This document shows positions 17,701 to 25,520 of a stretch of 64,000 nt of DNA, in pieces (the first letter of the stretch is position 1; each line of letters starts with the position of its first letter). A program made the position numbers and the translations under genes. Origin of the DNA: Streptomyces sp. CBMA29 (GTDB lineage Bacteria; Actinomycetota; Actinomycetes; Streptomycetales; Streptomycetaceae); assembly GCF_014596445.1 (NCBI RefSeq), contig NZ_MECL01000111.1, positions 18,234-82,233 on the forward strand. Reading direction: 5' to 3'. Under the pieces are notes generated by a model that was not told where the DNA came from, searched no databases, and saw nothing but the letters and a program-made list of their open reading frames with translations.

Positions 17701-18080
17701 ACGGTGGCCCGCACATAGCCGATCTTGTCGTACCGCAGACCCACGCTGGCGCCCTGCGCGTCCAGCTTGTCGGCGACCTGGCCGGTGCTGCCGGGCTTGG
17801 TGGCGACCATGAAGGTGACGTTCTTGTCGCCGTCCGCCTTGGCCTTGGCCAGCAGCGAGGCGTCCGCGGACCCGAGCTTGTCCGCGCCTCCTGCCTTGTC
17901 GGCGGTGCCCTTGTCCGGCGAGCCGGGGCCGGGCGCGGGGGTGGAGGAGGGCGACGAGGGCGAGGCGGGCGCGTCCGCGACCGCGAGCGCGGGCCCGGCG
18001 GCCGACAGCGCGGCAACCAGACCCGCGGCCAGCGCGATACGGGCCGCGCGTCTCTTGCCGGGAATGTGAGCGAGTGGCAT
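14736..18080 (-). CDS. Secreted S8 family serine peptidase (subtilase), large
   Basis: An extracellular subtilisin-like protease of 1114 residues with an N-terminal signal peptide (KRRAARIALAAGLVAALSAA). The catalytic triad is visible: Asp222 in GILDSGVDIGHP, His405 in EHGTHVAGI and Ser598 in GTSMASPQAAG. The roughly 180-residue gap between Asp and His is unusually long and carries Asp-rich calcium-loop-like repeats (DMNGDLNRDGDTTD, DLNDNGDFTDD). About 450 residues after the catalytic domain look like beta-sandwich or pre-peptidase domains. The ATG at 18080 is favoured over the one at 18086 because AGGG lies 6 bases upstream of it. Confidence 0.92.
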   Translation of the reverse strand: MPLAHIPGKRRAARIALAAGLVAALSAAGPALAVADAPASPSSPSSTPAPGPGSPDKGTADKAGGADKLGSADASLLAKAKADGDKNVTFMVATKPGSTGQVADKLDAQGASVGLRYDKIGYVRATVPTGKADQAIAAAQKLSSVIAIDLKQEIKLDDPTPAADTTAAAARNGKASATTYPGPGKDTPAKNPYQPAFETGAVDFVKDNPKYDGRGVTIGILDSGVDIGHPALQKTSTGERKIVDWITATDPILDGDATWRPMVTAVSGPSFTSSGRTWKAPAGNYYFSTFAESATIGGDMNGDLNRDGDTTDKWGVLYDPAAGTVRVDLNDNGDFTDDTAMKPYKDGFQIGHFGTDNPATPISESIPFTIEIRKNVPMDPYGGTWVGKTADFVNIGVVESEHGTHVAGITSANSLFGGKMNGAAPGAKIVSSRACTWSGGCTSIALTEGMIDLVVNRHVDVVNMSIGGLGALNDGASARDQLYKELIDTYGIQLVISAGNDGPGVNTIGDPGLADHVLSVGASISKETWAANYGSQMTVPYSMMPFSSRGPREDGGLAPVISAPGASINTIPTWEPGGPVKEAGYTLPPGYAMLQGTSMASPQAAGASALLLSAAKAKHLTVSPAQLRTALTSTAKSIPGTQTIEQGAGLIAVGPAWNLLRQGGKTNTYTVKAPVNTVLKDYLVTPGFGTGVYDREGGLQAGQSRTYNVTVTRTSGPVWAQLHTLTWAHNDGTFKVASPLVLLPLNKPVTVKVTAKPKSAGAHSALLNIDDPLTRGIDSQMSAAVLVSAPVASPSYTLTRSGSIERDTTRSYFVTVPAGATSLEVAMDGLKTGSQTRFLTMHPYGVPLDSTQTIDCYPNYDNPNNKCRPDVRSYANPMPGVWEIAVEARRTSPQLDNPYNLSVTLLGVAFDPAVKTVPEAKVGTPTPVDWTVTNGFAPIQGKLKGGPLGSAFTAKPTIADGDTQTTTLTLGPGVSRLDVSIGATSDTAADLDLYVYRDGVLVAQSASGGSDERVSLANPPAGTYTFEVDAYAVPAGTTTYDYEDVYFSDALGTVTVDDTTTVNLPHGASAKVSASLLASAAAPEGRKFFGEVQLLNARGSVAGKGSVIITKTTP

Positions 18081-18153
18081 GGGCATCCCTGTTCGGACCG
18101 AGGTGGTCTGTTCGGAAAACGGAGCCGGTCGATCGCTCACATTGCTGGAATTG

Positions 18154-18170
18154 ACTCCCCTTTGGGGAGT
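18154..18170. promoter_or_regulatory. Perfect hairpin/operator candidate upstream of the subtilase
   Basis: ACTCCCC-TTT-GGGGAGT is a perfect 7-bp dyad in the 202-bp intergenic region upstream of the subtilase start. The AbiEi-like gene ends on the other side at 18283. It could be an operator or leader hairpin for the protease, or a terminator for the upstream minus-strand gene. The sequence alone does not decide. Confidence 0.4.
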
Positions 18171-18282
18171 GTTGACCGTCCAATGGTCTGGGCATGACGT
18201 GTTTCCGCCAACCGCCATCAGGACGAATACGGTACGGGCCGGGGTAAATCGCCGGGACCCCGCTTCCTCGTGTGACGGGTGG

Positions 18283-19443
18283 TCATCTCGGGGTGACCAC
18301 CACATACGCGGCGGGTGTCCGGTCTGCGGACGCCATCAGCGCGGTCCTGACGATCGCCGCCTGCTGCTCCGCGCAGTCCCTCAGCTTGGCCGGGGTGAGG
18401 TGGATGACGGTGATGCCCAGCGCCTCCAGACGCTCCCGCTCACGGGCGTAGCGCGACCACACGGCGTCGTCCTCGGCGTTCTCGAAACCGTGCTCGAAGG
18501 CCCGGTCGAAGAGCTGGTCGAAGGCGCCGCCGGGACCGTACGTGCCACCCGGTCCGTACGCGTCGCCGTCCCCGTACGCGTCCGTCGCGTACACGTCCCC
18601 ATGACTGTCCTCGCCCGCCGCCTGGCCCGGCCGTACGGTGCGCGCGTCGATCTCCACCGCCACCGCGTGCTCCGGCCAGTACGCGTCGACCCCGCCCAGC
18701 GGCGGCCCGCCCGGCAGCCGCAGGTCGACGTTCCACACCGGGTCGGGCAGCGCGTGGCAGCGCACCATCGCGATCAGCCGGTCCTCGGCGACCGACCGGC
18801 CCTCGGCGAGCAGCGCGTCCACCGCCGCCGCCACCTGCGGCCGGTCCAGCAGCCGCGCGTGCTCCAACTCCTCCAGCACCGCGCCCGCGTCACAGTGCCC
18901 GCCGCGCACCGCCTCGGTCAGCAGCCGCCGCACCGTCCCGGCGTCGTCCAGTTCCGCGACGGCGTCGGCCAGGGCGCGCGGCACCGGCGCGCAGGGCAGT
19001 CCGGTGACCTCCTGCGGGCGGGGCAGCGCGTTCGTCCTGCGGATCGCCACGTCGCCCGCGTCGCGCAGCCTGCGCTGCCGCGGCACCAGGACGTCGATCC
19101 GGGGCAGCCCCGGCAGTGGCGGCACCGAGGAGAAGCGGTGCAGGGCGAGTGCGGCCAGTCCGGTCACCATCGCTTCCCGGCCGCCGCCGAGCGGGCCGTG
19201 CGCTCCCGGATCGCGGCCCGCGTACAGCAGCGCCGCCTCCAGTCGCTCCGCGCTGTTCGGCGGGCCGGAGTGCAGCAGGTACACCTGCGGCAGCACCTGT
19301 TGCCATGGCCCTCCCGGGCGGCACCGCTGCGCGATCACGCCTGGTGTCACGCCGCGCTCCCTGAGCTGACGGATCGTCAAGACGCTGTGGCCGGTGCGGA
19401 GGTGGTCGGCGGAGCGGTGTGTGTGGGGGTTCTCGATGCTCAT
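18283..19443 (-). CDS. AbiEi-like/DUF559-like protein with a PD-(D/E)XK-type C-terminal domain
   Basis: The 386-residue protein starts with a wing-like DNA-binding segment (TIRQLRERGVTPGVIAQRC, then VYLLHSGPPNSAERLEAALLY). This is the pattern of type IV toxin-antitoxin AbiEi N-terminal domains and related endonuclease-associated proteins. The C-terminal third contains VDAYWPEHAVAVEID and LEALGITVIHLTPAKL, consistent with the Vsr/DUF559 nuclease fold. A low-complexity Tyr/Gly/Asp insertion (YGDGDAYGPGGTYGPGG) separates the core strand from the last motifs. No partner toxin (AbiEii) gene is adjacent. The start is ATG 19443. Function is inferred from fold-level resemblance only. Confidence 0.65.
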   Translation of the reverse strand: MSIENPHTHRSADHLRTGHSVLTIRQLRERGVTPGVIAQRCRPGGPWQQVLPQVYLLHSGPPNSAERLEAALLYAGRDPGAHGPLGGGREAMVTGLAALALHRFSSVPPLPGLPRIDVLVPRQRRLRDAGDVAIRRTNALPRPQEVTGLPCAPVPRALADAVAELDDAGTVRRLLTEAVRGGHCDAGAVLEELEHARLLDRPQVAAAVDALLAEGRSVAEDRLIAMVRCHALPDPVWNVDLRLPGGPPLGGVDAYWPEHAVAVEIDARTVRPGQAAGEDSHGDVYATDAYGDGDAYGPGGTYGPGGAFDQLFDRAFEHGFENAEDDAVWSRYARERERLEALGITVIHLTPAKLRDCAEQQAAIVRTALMASADRTPAAYVVVTPR

Positions 19444-19583
19444 GCCGTGGTCGTTCCCGCCGCCGGCCCCGTCACTAACCGCTGTTACACGCCCGTCGAC
19501 AAACCCGGACAACCCCGGGCTAAAGTCCACGTGTTCGGATGCCGAGCTTACCTTTTCACCTATTCGGGTGACCCCCTCCGGGG

Positions 19584-19815
19584 GCTTGTCTTTTCCCGCC
19601 CGCCCACCCGTGCGGGTGCTTTCTCCGTCTGCGGGTGCCGCTTGTGCCTGGTCGGTCCCGGGCCGGGGTACCTCCTCGAAATCCGTATCACCTGGCCCTG
19701 CGTATCCGGTGCCGTTCTTGTCAACGTATTTCTGCGGGGGCACCCCGCCCCGTCCCCTCCCGGTACGTCGGCGTCCGCCTGCCGGTGGGGGTTGGCCGGG
19801 GAGGGGGTGGGTGGG
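19584..19815 (+). repeat. Intergenic repeat element, copy C (forward)
   Basis: Same element as copy A: it opens with CTTGTCTTTTCCCGCCCGCC at 19585, contains CTCGAAATCCGTA and GTCAACGTATTTCTGCGG, and ends in a G-rich tail. Differences from A are mainly single-base changes. It lies upstream of the AbiEi-like gene (start 19443). The 140 bp between that start and the repeat is comparatively AT-rich and should hold the promoter. Confidence 0.85.
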
Positions 19816-20029
19816 CCAGGGTGCGGCGGCGGGTGTCGGTTCGCTGTGGCTGGGGGGTGGTCTCAAGGACCGGTGACGGCGCCGCGCAGCTGTTCGTCCA
19901 CCGTGGGGATTGGCGGAGGCCGGCTGTCTTCTGGCGCCCGTCCGTCTGCGGACCGTCCGAGGGCGTCGCCCAGCGCCCTGGGCGGAGGACGCTCGGGGCG
20001 CCCTCGCGGTCTTTGACACCCCTGCCCGG
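19816..20029. other. Unassigned segment between repeat copies C and D
   Basis: The central ~150 bp differ from the repeats. On the minus strand they read as a short open frame ending in TVDEQLRGAVTGP and a stop near 19863-19875. This could be the tail of a decayed gene, but no start, ribosome binding site or recognisable domain accompanies it. Nothing else is visible. Confidence 0.3.
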
Positions 20030-20483
20030 CCCCCCTCCGCCACCCACGTGGACAGGCGGATGCCGACGTACCCGGGCCCACGCCCCCTCCCGCGCTGCCC
20101 GGCCGGACGGCCGGGTGGCGCAGGGCCCGGTCCCCACCCACCCCCCTCCCGGCAACCCCCACCGGACAGGCGGACGCCGATGTGTCCGAGCCCACCCACG
20201 CCCCTCCCGGCAACCCCCACCGGACAGGCACCCGCCGCCGTACCCGAGCCCACCCACCCCCGCCCCCCCTCAGCCACAGCGGACAGGCGGACGCCGACGG
20301 GCGAGGAGGGGACGGGGCGGGGTGCCCCCGCAGAAATACGTTGACAAGAAGGTCACCGGATACGAGGGGCCAGGTGTTACGGATTTCGAGGAGGTACCCC
20401 GGACCGGCACCGACCAGGCACAAGCGGCACCCGCAGACGAACAACACACCCGCACGGGCGGGCGGGCGGGAAAAGACAAGCCC
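20030..20483 (-). repeat. Intergenic repeat element, copy D (reverse) with ~59-bp tandem tail
   Basis: Reverse-orientation copy whose head (TTGTCTTTTCCCGCCCGCCC on the minus strand) ends at 20483, 8 bp beyond the stop codon of pepN copy 2. The core spans about 20310-20483. The tail is a tandem array: GGACAGGC recurs at 20163, 20222 and 20281, exactly 59 bp apart, with a more degenerate unit near 20050. The repeated unit contains CCCCTCCCGGCAACCCCCACC and CCCACCCACG-type runs. C and D face each other as A and B do. Confidence 0.85.
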
Positions 20484-20491
20484 GCGTCAGC

Positions 20492-23077
20492 TCACCGCAG
20501 GGACTGGGCACGCAGCGCGCGGGCGAGGTCGTCGCGGGACTCAACGACCAAGCGCCGCAAGGCGGGTGCCGCGTCGGCGCGGGACGAGAGCCACGCGTCG
20601 GCCGCGGCCAGCGCCTCCGACCCCTGGTGGTGCGGGAACAGACCCCGCACCACCGCCATACCGATCTCGATCGACCGCTCGCCCCAGACGCGCTCGACGC
20701 AAGCGAAGTACGGCTCGACGTACGGCGCGGTCAACCCCCGCTGCCCCGGCTGCGCGAAGCCCGCGATGGTGGCCTCGACCAGGGCGTTGGAGAGCCGGTC
20801 GGAGTCCACGACATCGGCCCAGGCCGCCGCCTTGACCTGCGCGGAGGGCCGGGCGGCCAGACAGCGCACCTCGTGCCGGTGACCGGAGGCGGTGTCGTCG
20901 CGGGAACGCTCGGCCGCGACCGCCGCCGCGTCCGCGTCGCCCTCGGCGGTGAGGGTCTCGAGGAACGTCCAGCGCAGTTCCTGGTCGACGTCGAGTCCGT
21001 CGATCTTCGCCGAGCCGTCCAACAACCCGCGCAGCAACTGGAGATCGGCCGCCGACGAGGCCACCGAGGAGAAGAACCGCGCCCACGCCAACTGGTGACC
21101 GCTGCCCGGCTCCGCCTGCCGCAGCTCCCGCAGCGCGCCCTCGGCGAGCGACCTGGCGGCCTCCTCGCGGTAGTCCGGCGCCACGTAGTGCGACAGCGCC
21201 GAGCGGGCCTGCTGGTGCAGCGACTGGAGCACCCCGATGTCGCTCTCGGAGCCCGCGAAGAGCAGCACGAGACCGAGGTAGTCACGGGCGGGCATGAGCC
21301 CGTCACGGGTCAGATTCCACACCGCCGACCACGCCAGCGCCCGCGCCAACGGGTCGGTGAGGTCGCCGAGATGGGCGCGCAGCGTGTCAAGCGACACCTC
21401 GTCGAAGCGGATCTTGCAGTACGTCAGGTCGTCGTCGTTGACCAGCACCAGCTCGGGCCGGTCCTGCCCGGCCAGGCCGTCCACCACGGTCACCGGGCCC
21501 GACACGTCGGTCTCGACCCGCGCGTACCGTTCGAGCGCGCCGCCCGGCACCCGCCGGTACAGGCCCACCGCGACGCGGTGCGGGCGCAGTTCGGGGTGCG
21601 ACTCGGCAGCGGTCTGGAGCACCGACAGTTCGGTGATCTTCCCGTCGGCCCCGTAAACCACCTGCGGGGTCAGGGAGTTGACGCCCGCCGTCTCCAGCCA
21701 CGCGCGCGACCACCGCGCCATGTCGCGGCCCGAGGTCTCGGCCAGCACCGCCAGCAGGTCGGCGAGCGTGGTGTTGCCGTACGCGTGCCGCTTGAAGTAC
21801 CGGCGCGCCGCCTCCAGGAAGGCGTCGCGGCCCACGTACGCGACGAGCTGCTTGAGCACCGAGGCGCCCTTGGAGTACGTGATGCCGTCGAAGTTCAGCT
21901 TCGCGTCCTGGAGGTCGCGGATGTCGGCGACCACCGGGTGCGTGGAGGGGAGTTGGTCGGCGCGGTACGCCCACGCCTTGCGCCGGTTGGCGAAGGTGAT
22001 CCACCCGGCGTCGTACTGCGTGGCCTCCACCATCGCGAAGGCGCCCATGAAGTCCGCGAAGGACTCCTTCAGCCACAGGTCGTCCCACCAGCGCATGGTG
22101 ACCAGGTCGCCGAACCACATGTGCGCCATCTCGTGCAGGATCACATTGGCCCGGCCCTCGTACGACGCGCGGGTGACCTTGCCGCGGAAGACGAACTCCT
22201 CCCGGAAGGTGACACATCCGGGGTTCTCCATCGCGCCGATGTTGTACTCGGGCACGAACGCCTGGTCGTACTTCCCGAAGGGGTACGGGTAGTCGAAGTT
22301 GTCGTGGAAGAAGTCCAGGCCCTGCTTGGTGACCGTGAAGATCTCGTCCGCGTCGAAGTGCCGGGCCAGCGACCTGCGGCACAGCGCGCTCAACGGCACG
22401 TCGAGCACCGCCCGGTCCTCGAAGGTCCGCGAGTAGTGGTCGTGCTCGACGTGGTACGGGCCCGCGACGACCGCCGTGATGTACGTCGAGATCGGCTGCG
22501 TCGGCAGGAAGCGCGACACCGCGCCGTCGCCGCCTTCGTACGGCACCGGCTCGCCCTCCGGCGCGCTGTTGCTCAGCACCGTCCAGCCCTCGGGCGCGGT
22601 CACCTGGAAGGTGAACGGCGCCTTCAGGTCGGGCTGTTCGAAGTTCGCGAAGACGCGGCGCGCGTCGGCGGGCTCGTACTGCGTGTACAGATAGACCTCG
22701 CCGTCCTCCGGGTCCTCGAAGCGGTGCAGCCCCTCACCGGTCCTGCTGTACGCGCAACGCGCGTCGACCACGAGGGTGTTGCGCTCCGCGAGGTCGTCCA
22801 GCGCGATCCGGGTGCCGTCGAAGACGGCCGCCGGGTCCAGCTCCCGGCCGTTGAGCCGGACGGAGGTGACGGCCGGGGCGAGCAGGTCCGCGAAGGACGA
22901 GGCGCCGGGCCGCGAGCACCGGAAGTCGATCACGGTCGTCGACCGGAAGGTGCGGTCCCCGTCCGCGTCGGCCGGGTCCACCGCCGACCGTACGTCGAGG
23001 GCCACGTCGTAGCGCTCGACGGACAGGATCGAGGCCCGCTCACGGGCCTCCTCGCGGCTGAGGTTCTCGCCGGGCAC
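20492..23077 (-). CDS. pepN: Aminopeptidase N (M1 zinc metallopeptidase), copy 2
   Basis: An 861-residue M1 aminopeptidase paralogous to the gene at 7378-9957. It has GAMEN (here IGAMENPG) and HEMAHMWFGDLV, with zinc ligands His315 and His319, catalytic Glu316 and third ligand Glu338 in LWLKESF. It starts at GTG 23077 (MPGENLSREEARERA), almost identical in wording to copy 1. It is divergent from the nitroreductase-like gene at 23322, the same pairing as pepN/Rv2466c in M. tuberculosis, so copy 2 is the likelier positional ortholog. Repeat D begins immediately past its stop. Confidence 0.95.
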   Translation of the reverse strand: MPGENLSREEARERASILSVERYDVALDVRSAVDPADADGDRTFRSTTVIDFRCSRPGASSFADLLAPAVTSVRLNGRELDPAAVFDGTRIALDDLAERNTLVVDARCAYSRTGEGLHRFEDPEDGEVYLYTQYEPADARRVFANFEQPDLKAPFTFQVTAPEGWTVLSNSAPEGEPVPYEGGDGAVSRFLPTQPISTYITAVVAGPYHVEHDHYSRTFEDRAVLDVPLSALCRRSLARHFDADEIFTVTKQGLDFFHDNFDYPYPFGKYDQAFVPEYNIGAMENPGCVTFREEFVFRGKVTRASYEGRANVILHEMAHMWFGDLVTMRWWDDLWLKESFADFMGAFAMVEATQYDAGWITFANRRKAWAYRADQLPSTHPVVADIRDLQDAKLNFDGITYSKGASVLKQLVAYVGRDAFLEAARRYFKRHAYGNTTLADLLAVLAETSGRDMARWSRAWLETAGVNSLTPQVVYGADGKITELSVLQTAAESHPELRPHRVAVGLYRRVPGGALERYARVETDVSGPVTVVDGLAGQDRPELVLVNDDDLTYCKIRFDEVSLDTLRAHLGDLTDPLARALAWSAVWNLTRDGLMPARDYLGLVLLFAGSESDIGVLQSLHQQARSALSHYVAPDYREEAARSLAEGALRELRQAEPGSGHQLAWARFFSSVASSAADLQLLRGLLDGSAKIDGLDVDQELRWTFLETLTAEGDADAAAVAAERSRDDTASGHRHEVRCLAARPSAQVKAAAWADVVDSDRLSNALVEATIAGFAQPGQRGLTAPYVEPYFACVERVWGERSIEIGMAVVRGLFPHHQGSEALAAADAWLSSRADAAPALRRLVVESRDDLARALRAQSLR

Positions 23078-23321
23078 GGGCGACTCCTTTGTCTGTTCTC
23101 ACAGGCCCCGCGGGTCTGTGGGCTCATGGGCGGCCCCGGGGGTCTCCCGGGTGGTCACAGCGTTCCGCATCCTCCCACGGGGGGTGTACGGGGGAGGGGT
23201 ACGGGGAATGCCGTCGCGCCGGTCGCGCGTTGTGCGTCACACAGGACTCATGTCCCCGTGAGCCCGCATGCCCGGCGTGCCGATCGGCACGCCCCGGCAC
23301 GATCCGTTCGAGGAGTACGCA

Positions 23322-23987
23322 GTGACCGCGACAGCCCCCGAGACCGACAACCGGCCAGGCAACGACAAGACCCCGGCCGACTTCTGGTTCGACCCGCTGT
23401 GCCCCTGGGCGTGGATGACCTCCCGCTGGATGCTGGAGGTCGAGAAGGTCCGCCCGGTCGAGGTGCGCTGGCACGCCATGAGCCTGGCCGTGCTCAACGA
23501 GGACAAGCTCGACACGCTGCCCGAGGAGTACGCCACCTTCCTGCGCGACGCGTGGGGCCCGATCCGGGTCGTCGTCGCCGCCCAGCAGAAGTACGGCGAG
23601 GAGTACGTGGGCCGGCTCTACACCGCTCTGGGCACCCGCTTCCACAACCAGGGCCTGCCCAAGACCCGCGAGACCGTCGTCGCCGCGCTCGAAGAGGTCG
23701 GCCTGCCCGCCGACCTCGCCGACTACGCGGACTCCGACGAGTACGACACCGAGCTGCGCGCCTCCCACAAGGAAGGCATCGACAAGGTCGGCCAGGAGGT
23801 CGGCACCCCCGTCATCGCCGTCCCCGGCGCCGACGGCGAGCAGGTCGCCTTCTTCGGCCCCGTCGTCACCCCGACGCCTCGTGGCGAGGACGCCGCCAAG
23901 CTCTGGGACGGCACCCTGCTGGTCGCCTCGATCCCCGGCTTCTACGAGATCAAGCGCACCCGCACCAAGGGCCCGAGCTTCGAGTGA
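23322..23987 (+). CDS. Mycothiol-dependent nitroreductase Rv2466c-like (DsbA-fold) with monothiol active site
   Basis: The 221-residue thioredoxin/DsbA-fold protein closely resembles M. tuberculosis Rv2466c as I recall it: ADFWFDPLCPWAWMTSRW, HAMSLAVLNED, AWGPIRV, RFHNQG, SHKEGIDKVGQEVGTP, FFGPV and FYEIKRTRTKGPSFE. Rv2466c has CPWC; here it is C27-P-W-A30, so the resolving cysteine is absent and chemistry would need a monothiol/mycothiol route. The GTG at 23322 has GAGGAG 6 bases upstream. The frame opens slightly earlier (23268) without a binding site. It neighbours pepN copy 2, as in mycobacteria. Confidence 0.88.
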   Translation: MTATAPETDNRPGNDKTPADFWFDPLCPWAWMTSRWMLEVEKVRPVEVRWHAMSLAVLNEDKLDTLPEEYATFLRDAWGPIRVVVAAQQKYGEEYVGRLYTALGTRFHNQGLPKTRETVVAALEEVGLPADLADYADSDEYDTELRASHKEGIDKVGQEVGTPVIAVPGADGEQVAFFGPVVTPTPRGEDAAKLWDGTLLVASIPGFYEIKRTRTKGPSFE

Positions 23988-24396
23988 CGCTCGGCCCCCT
24001 TCGCTTTCAAGGGCGCGGCCCGGGTACCCGCCTTCACCCTCAAGCTCGCTGAGGGGGTTCGCCTTGCGTCAGGGCTCCACCGGCCCGGTGGTCGGGTGAC
24101 AACCCGACTGCCCCGCCGGTGCCGGTGGTGCCCTGCGCGGGGATAGGCGAACCCCACAAGCGGGGTGACCTCGCGGGGGAGCGGCGTCATCAGGGTCGTG
24201 GACGTGAGATGTCTCACGAGAGACCGCGGCGACCTGCTGAAACGCGCGGGCGGCGGAAGTCGTTCGGGTGCCCGTGCGGAGCACCGAAGTCTCCAACCGG
24301 TCGCTCGCGGCTTTGTTCCCTTCTCACGATGATCACGCTCGGCCGCCTGCGTTAGCGTCACGGTGTCCCCGACCGTCCTCACCCCGCGGAGTACCG
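23988..24396. other. 409-bp intergenic region with several hairpins
   Basis: No convincing gene lies between the nitroreductase-like gene and bioY. Visible structure includes GTCGGGT-GACA-ACCCGAC at about 24092-24109 and a CCACCGG/CCGGTGG palindrome just before it; together these may end transcription of the upstream gene. The 100 bp before bioY are less GC-rich and should contain its promoter. No RNA family was recognised. Confidence 0.4.
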
Positions 24397-24981
24397 ATGA
24401 CCACCGCCGAATCCGTCGCCGTCTCCCGAGCACCCGGAGCGGTCCTGGCCGACCTGCTGCCCGCCTCGCGCGTCCGCGACACCGCCCTGGTCGTCGGCGG
24501 CGCCGTGCTCACCGGCCTGGCCGCGCAGCTCTCGGTCCCGGTGCACGGCTCGCCCGTCCCGGTCACCGGCCAGACCTTCGCCGCGCTGCTGGTCGGCACC
24601 GCCCTCGGCGCCCGCCGCGGCTTCGCCGCCCTCGCCCTGTACGCCGGCGCCGGGGTCGCCGGGCTCCCCTGGTTCTCCGAGGGCGCCTCCGGCTGGTCCA
24701 TGCCCAGCTTCGGCTACATCCTCGGCATGCTCCTGGCCTCCGGCGTGGTCGGCGCCCTCGCCCGCCGCGGCGGTGACCGCACCGTCGCGCGCACCGCGGG
24801 CGTCATGGTCCTCGGCTCCGCCGTGATCTACGCGGTCGGCGTCCCCTACCTCGCCTGGTCCGCCCACCTGTCCGCCTCGCAGGCCGTCTCCCTCGGCCTG
24901 ACCCCGTATCTGCTGGGCGACGCGCTCAAGGCCGTCCTGGCGATGGGCCTGCTCCCCGCGGCCTGGCGGCTCACCCGGTAG
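24397..24981 (+). CDS. bioY: Biotin transporter BioY (ECF substrate-binding membrane subunit)
   Basis: A 194-residue integral membrane protein with the BioY pattern: VHGSPVPVTGQTFAALLVGT, LGARRGFAALALYAGAGVAG, PWFSEGASGWSMPSFGYILG and PYLLGDALKAVLA. BioY is the high-affinity biotin-binding S component, working alone or with an ECF ATPase/transmembrane pair; none is in this window. The start is ATG 24397, followed by a short soluble N-terminus. Confidence 0.93.
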   Translation: MTTAESVAVSRAPGAVLADLLPASRVRDTALVVGGAVLTGLAAQLSVPVHGSPVPVTGQTFAALLVGTALGARRGFAALALYAGAGVAGLPWFSEGASGWSMPSFGYILGMLLASGVVGALARRGGDRTVARTAGVMVLGSAVIYAVGVPYLAWSAHLSASQAVSLGLTPYLLGDALKAVLAMGLLPAAWRLTR

Positions 24982-25023
24982 GGCACCCCCGCTCCGGCCC
25001 CCAGGACATGCAAAACTCATCGC

Positions 25024-25512
25024 ATGCGCGTTTACCTCGGGTCCGATCATGCCGGTTTTGAACTCAAGAACCACCTCGTGGAGTGGCTGACCCTCCACGG
25101 CCACGAGCCCGTGGACTGCGGGCCGCACATCTACGACGCGGTGGACGACTACCCGCCGTTCTGCCTGCGGGCGGCCGAGGGCGCGGCGGGGGAGCCGGGC
25201 AGCCTCGGCATCGTGATCGGCGGGTCGGGCAACGGCGAGCAGATCGCCGCGAACAAGGTCAAGGGCGTCCGCGCGGCCCTGGCGTGGAGCGAGCAGACCG
25301 CGTCGCTGGCGCGGGAGCACAACGACGCGAACGTGCTGAGCATCGGCGGCCGGATGCACACCGAGGCCGAGGCCGCGAAATTCGTGGAGATCTTCCTCAC
25401 CACCCCGTACTCGCACGAGGAGCGCCACCAGCGCCGTATCGACATGCTGAGCGCGTACGAGGCCACCGGTGAGCTGCCGCCGGTCCCGGACCACCACCCC
25501 CGCCAGGGCTGA
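25024..25512 (+). CDS. rpiB: Ribose-5-phosphate isomerase B
   Basis: Interconverts ribose-5-phosphate and ribulose-5-phosphate in the pentose phosphate pathway. The 162-residue RpiB/LacA-family protein starts MRVYLGSDHAGFELK and contains GIVIGGSGNGEQIAANKV, ALAWSEQTASLAREHNDANV and IGGRMH. As in M. tuberculosis RpiB, the loop has Ser-Gly-Asn-Gly-Glu where E. coli has the catalytic Cys, placing it in the actinobacterial subtype that uses a Glu base. It lies 42 bp after bioY and 8 bp before the nei1-like gene; the rpiB-nei order is shared with mycobacteria. Confidence 0.95.
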   Translation: MRVYLGSDHAGFELKNHLVEWLTLHGHEPVDCGPHIYDAVDDYPPFCLRAAEGAAGEPGSLGIVIGGSGNGEQIAANKVKGVRAALAWSEQTASLAREHNDANVLSIGGRMHTEAEAAKFVEIFLTTPYSHEERHQRRIDMLSAYEATGELPPVPDHHPRQG

Positions 25513-25520
25513 CGCGGGCG

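Noticed and set aside
24300..24396. Riboswitch before bioY and a T-box before valS
   Set aside because: No conserved RNA motif could be recognised in either leader.
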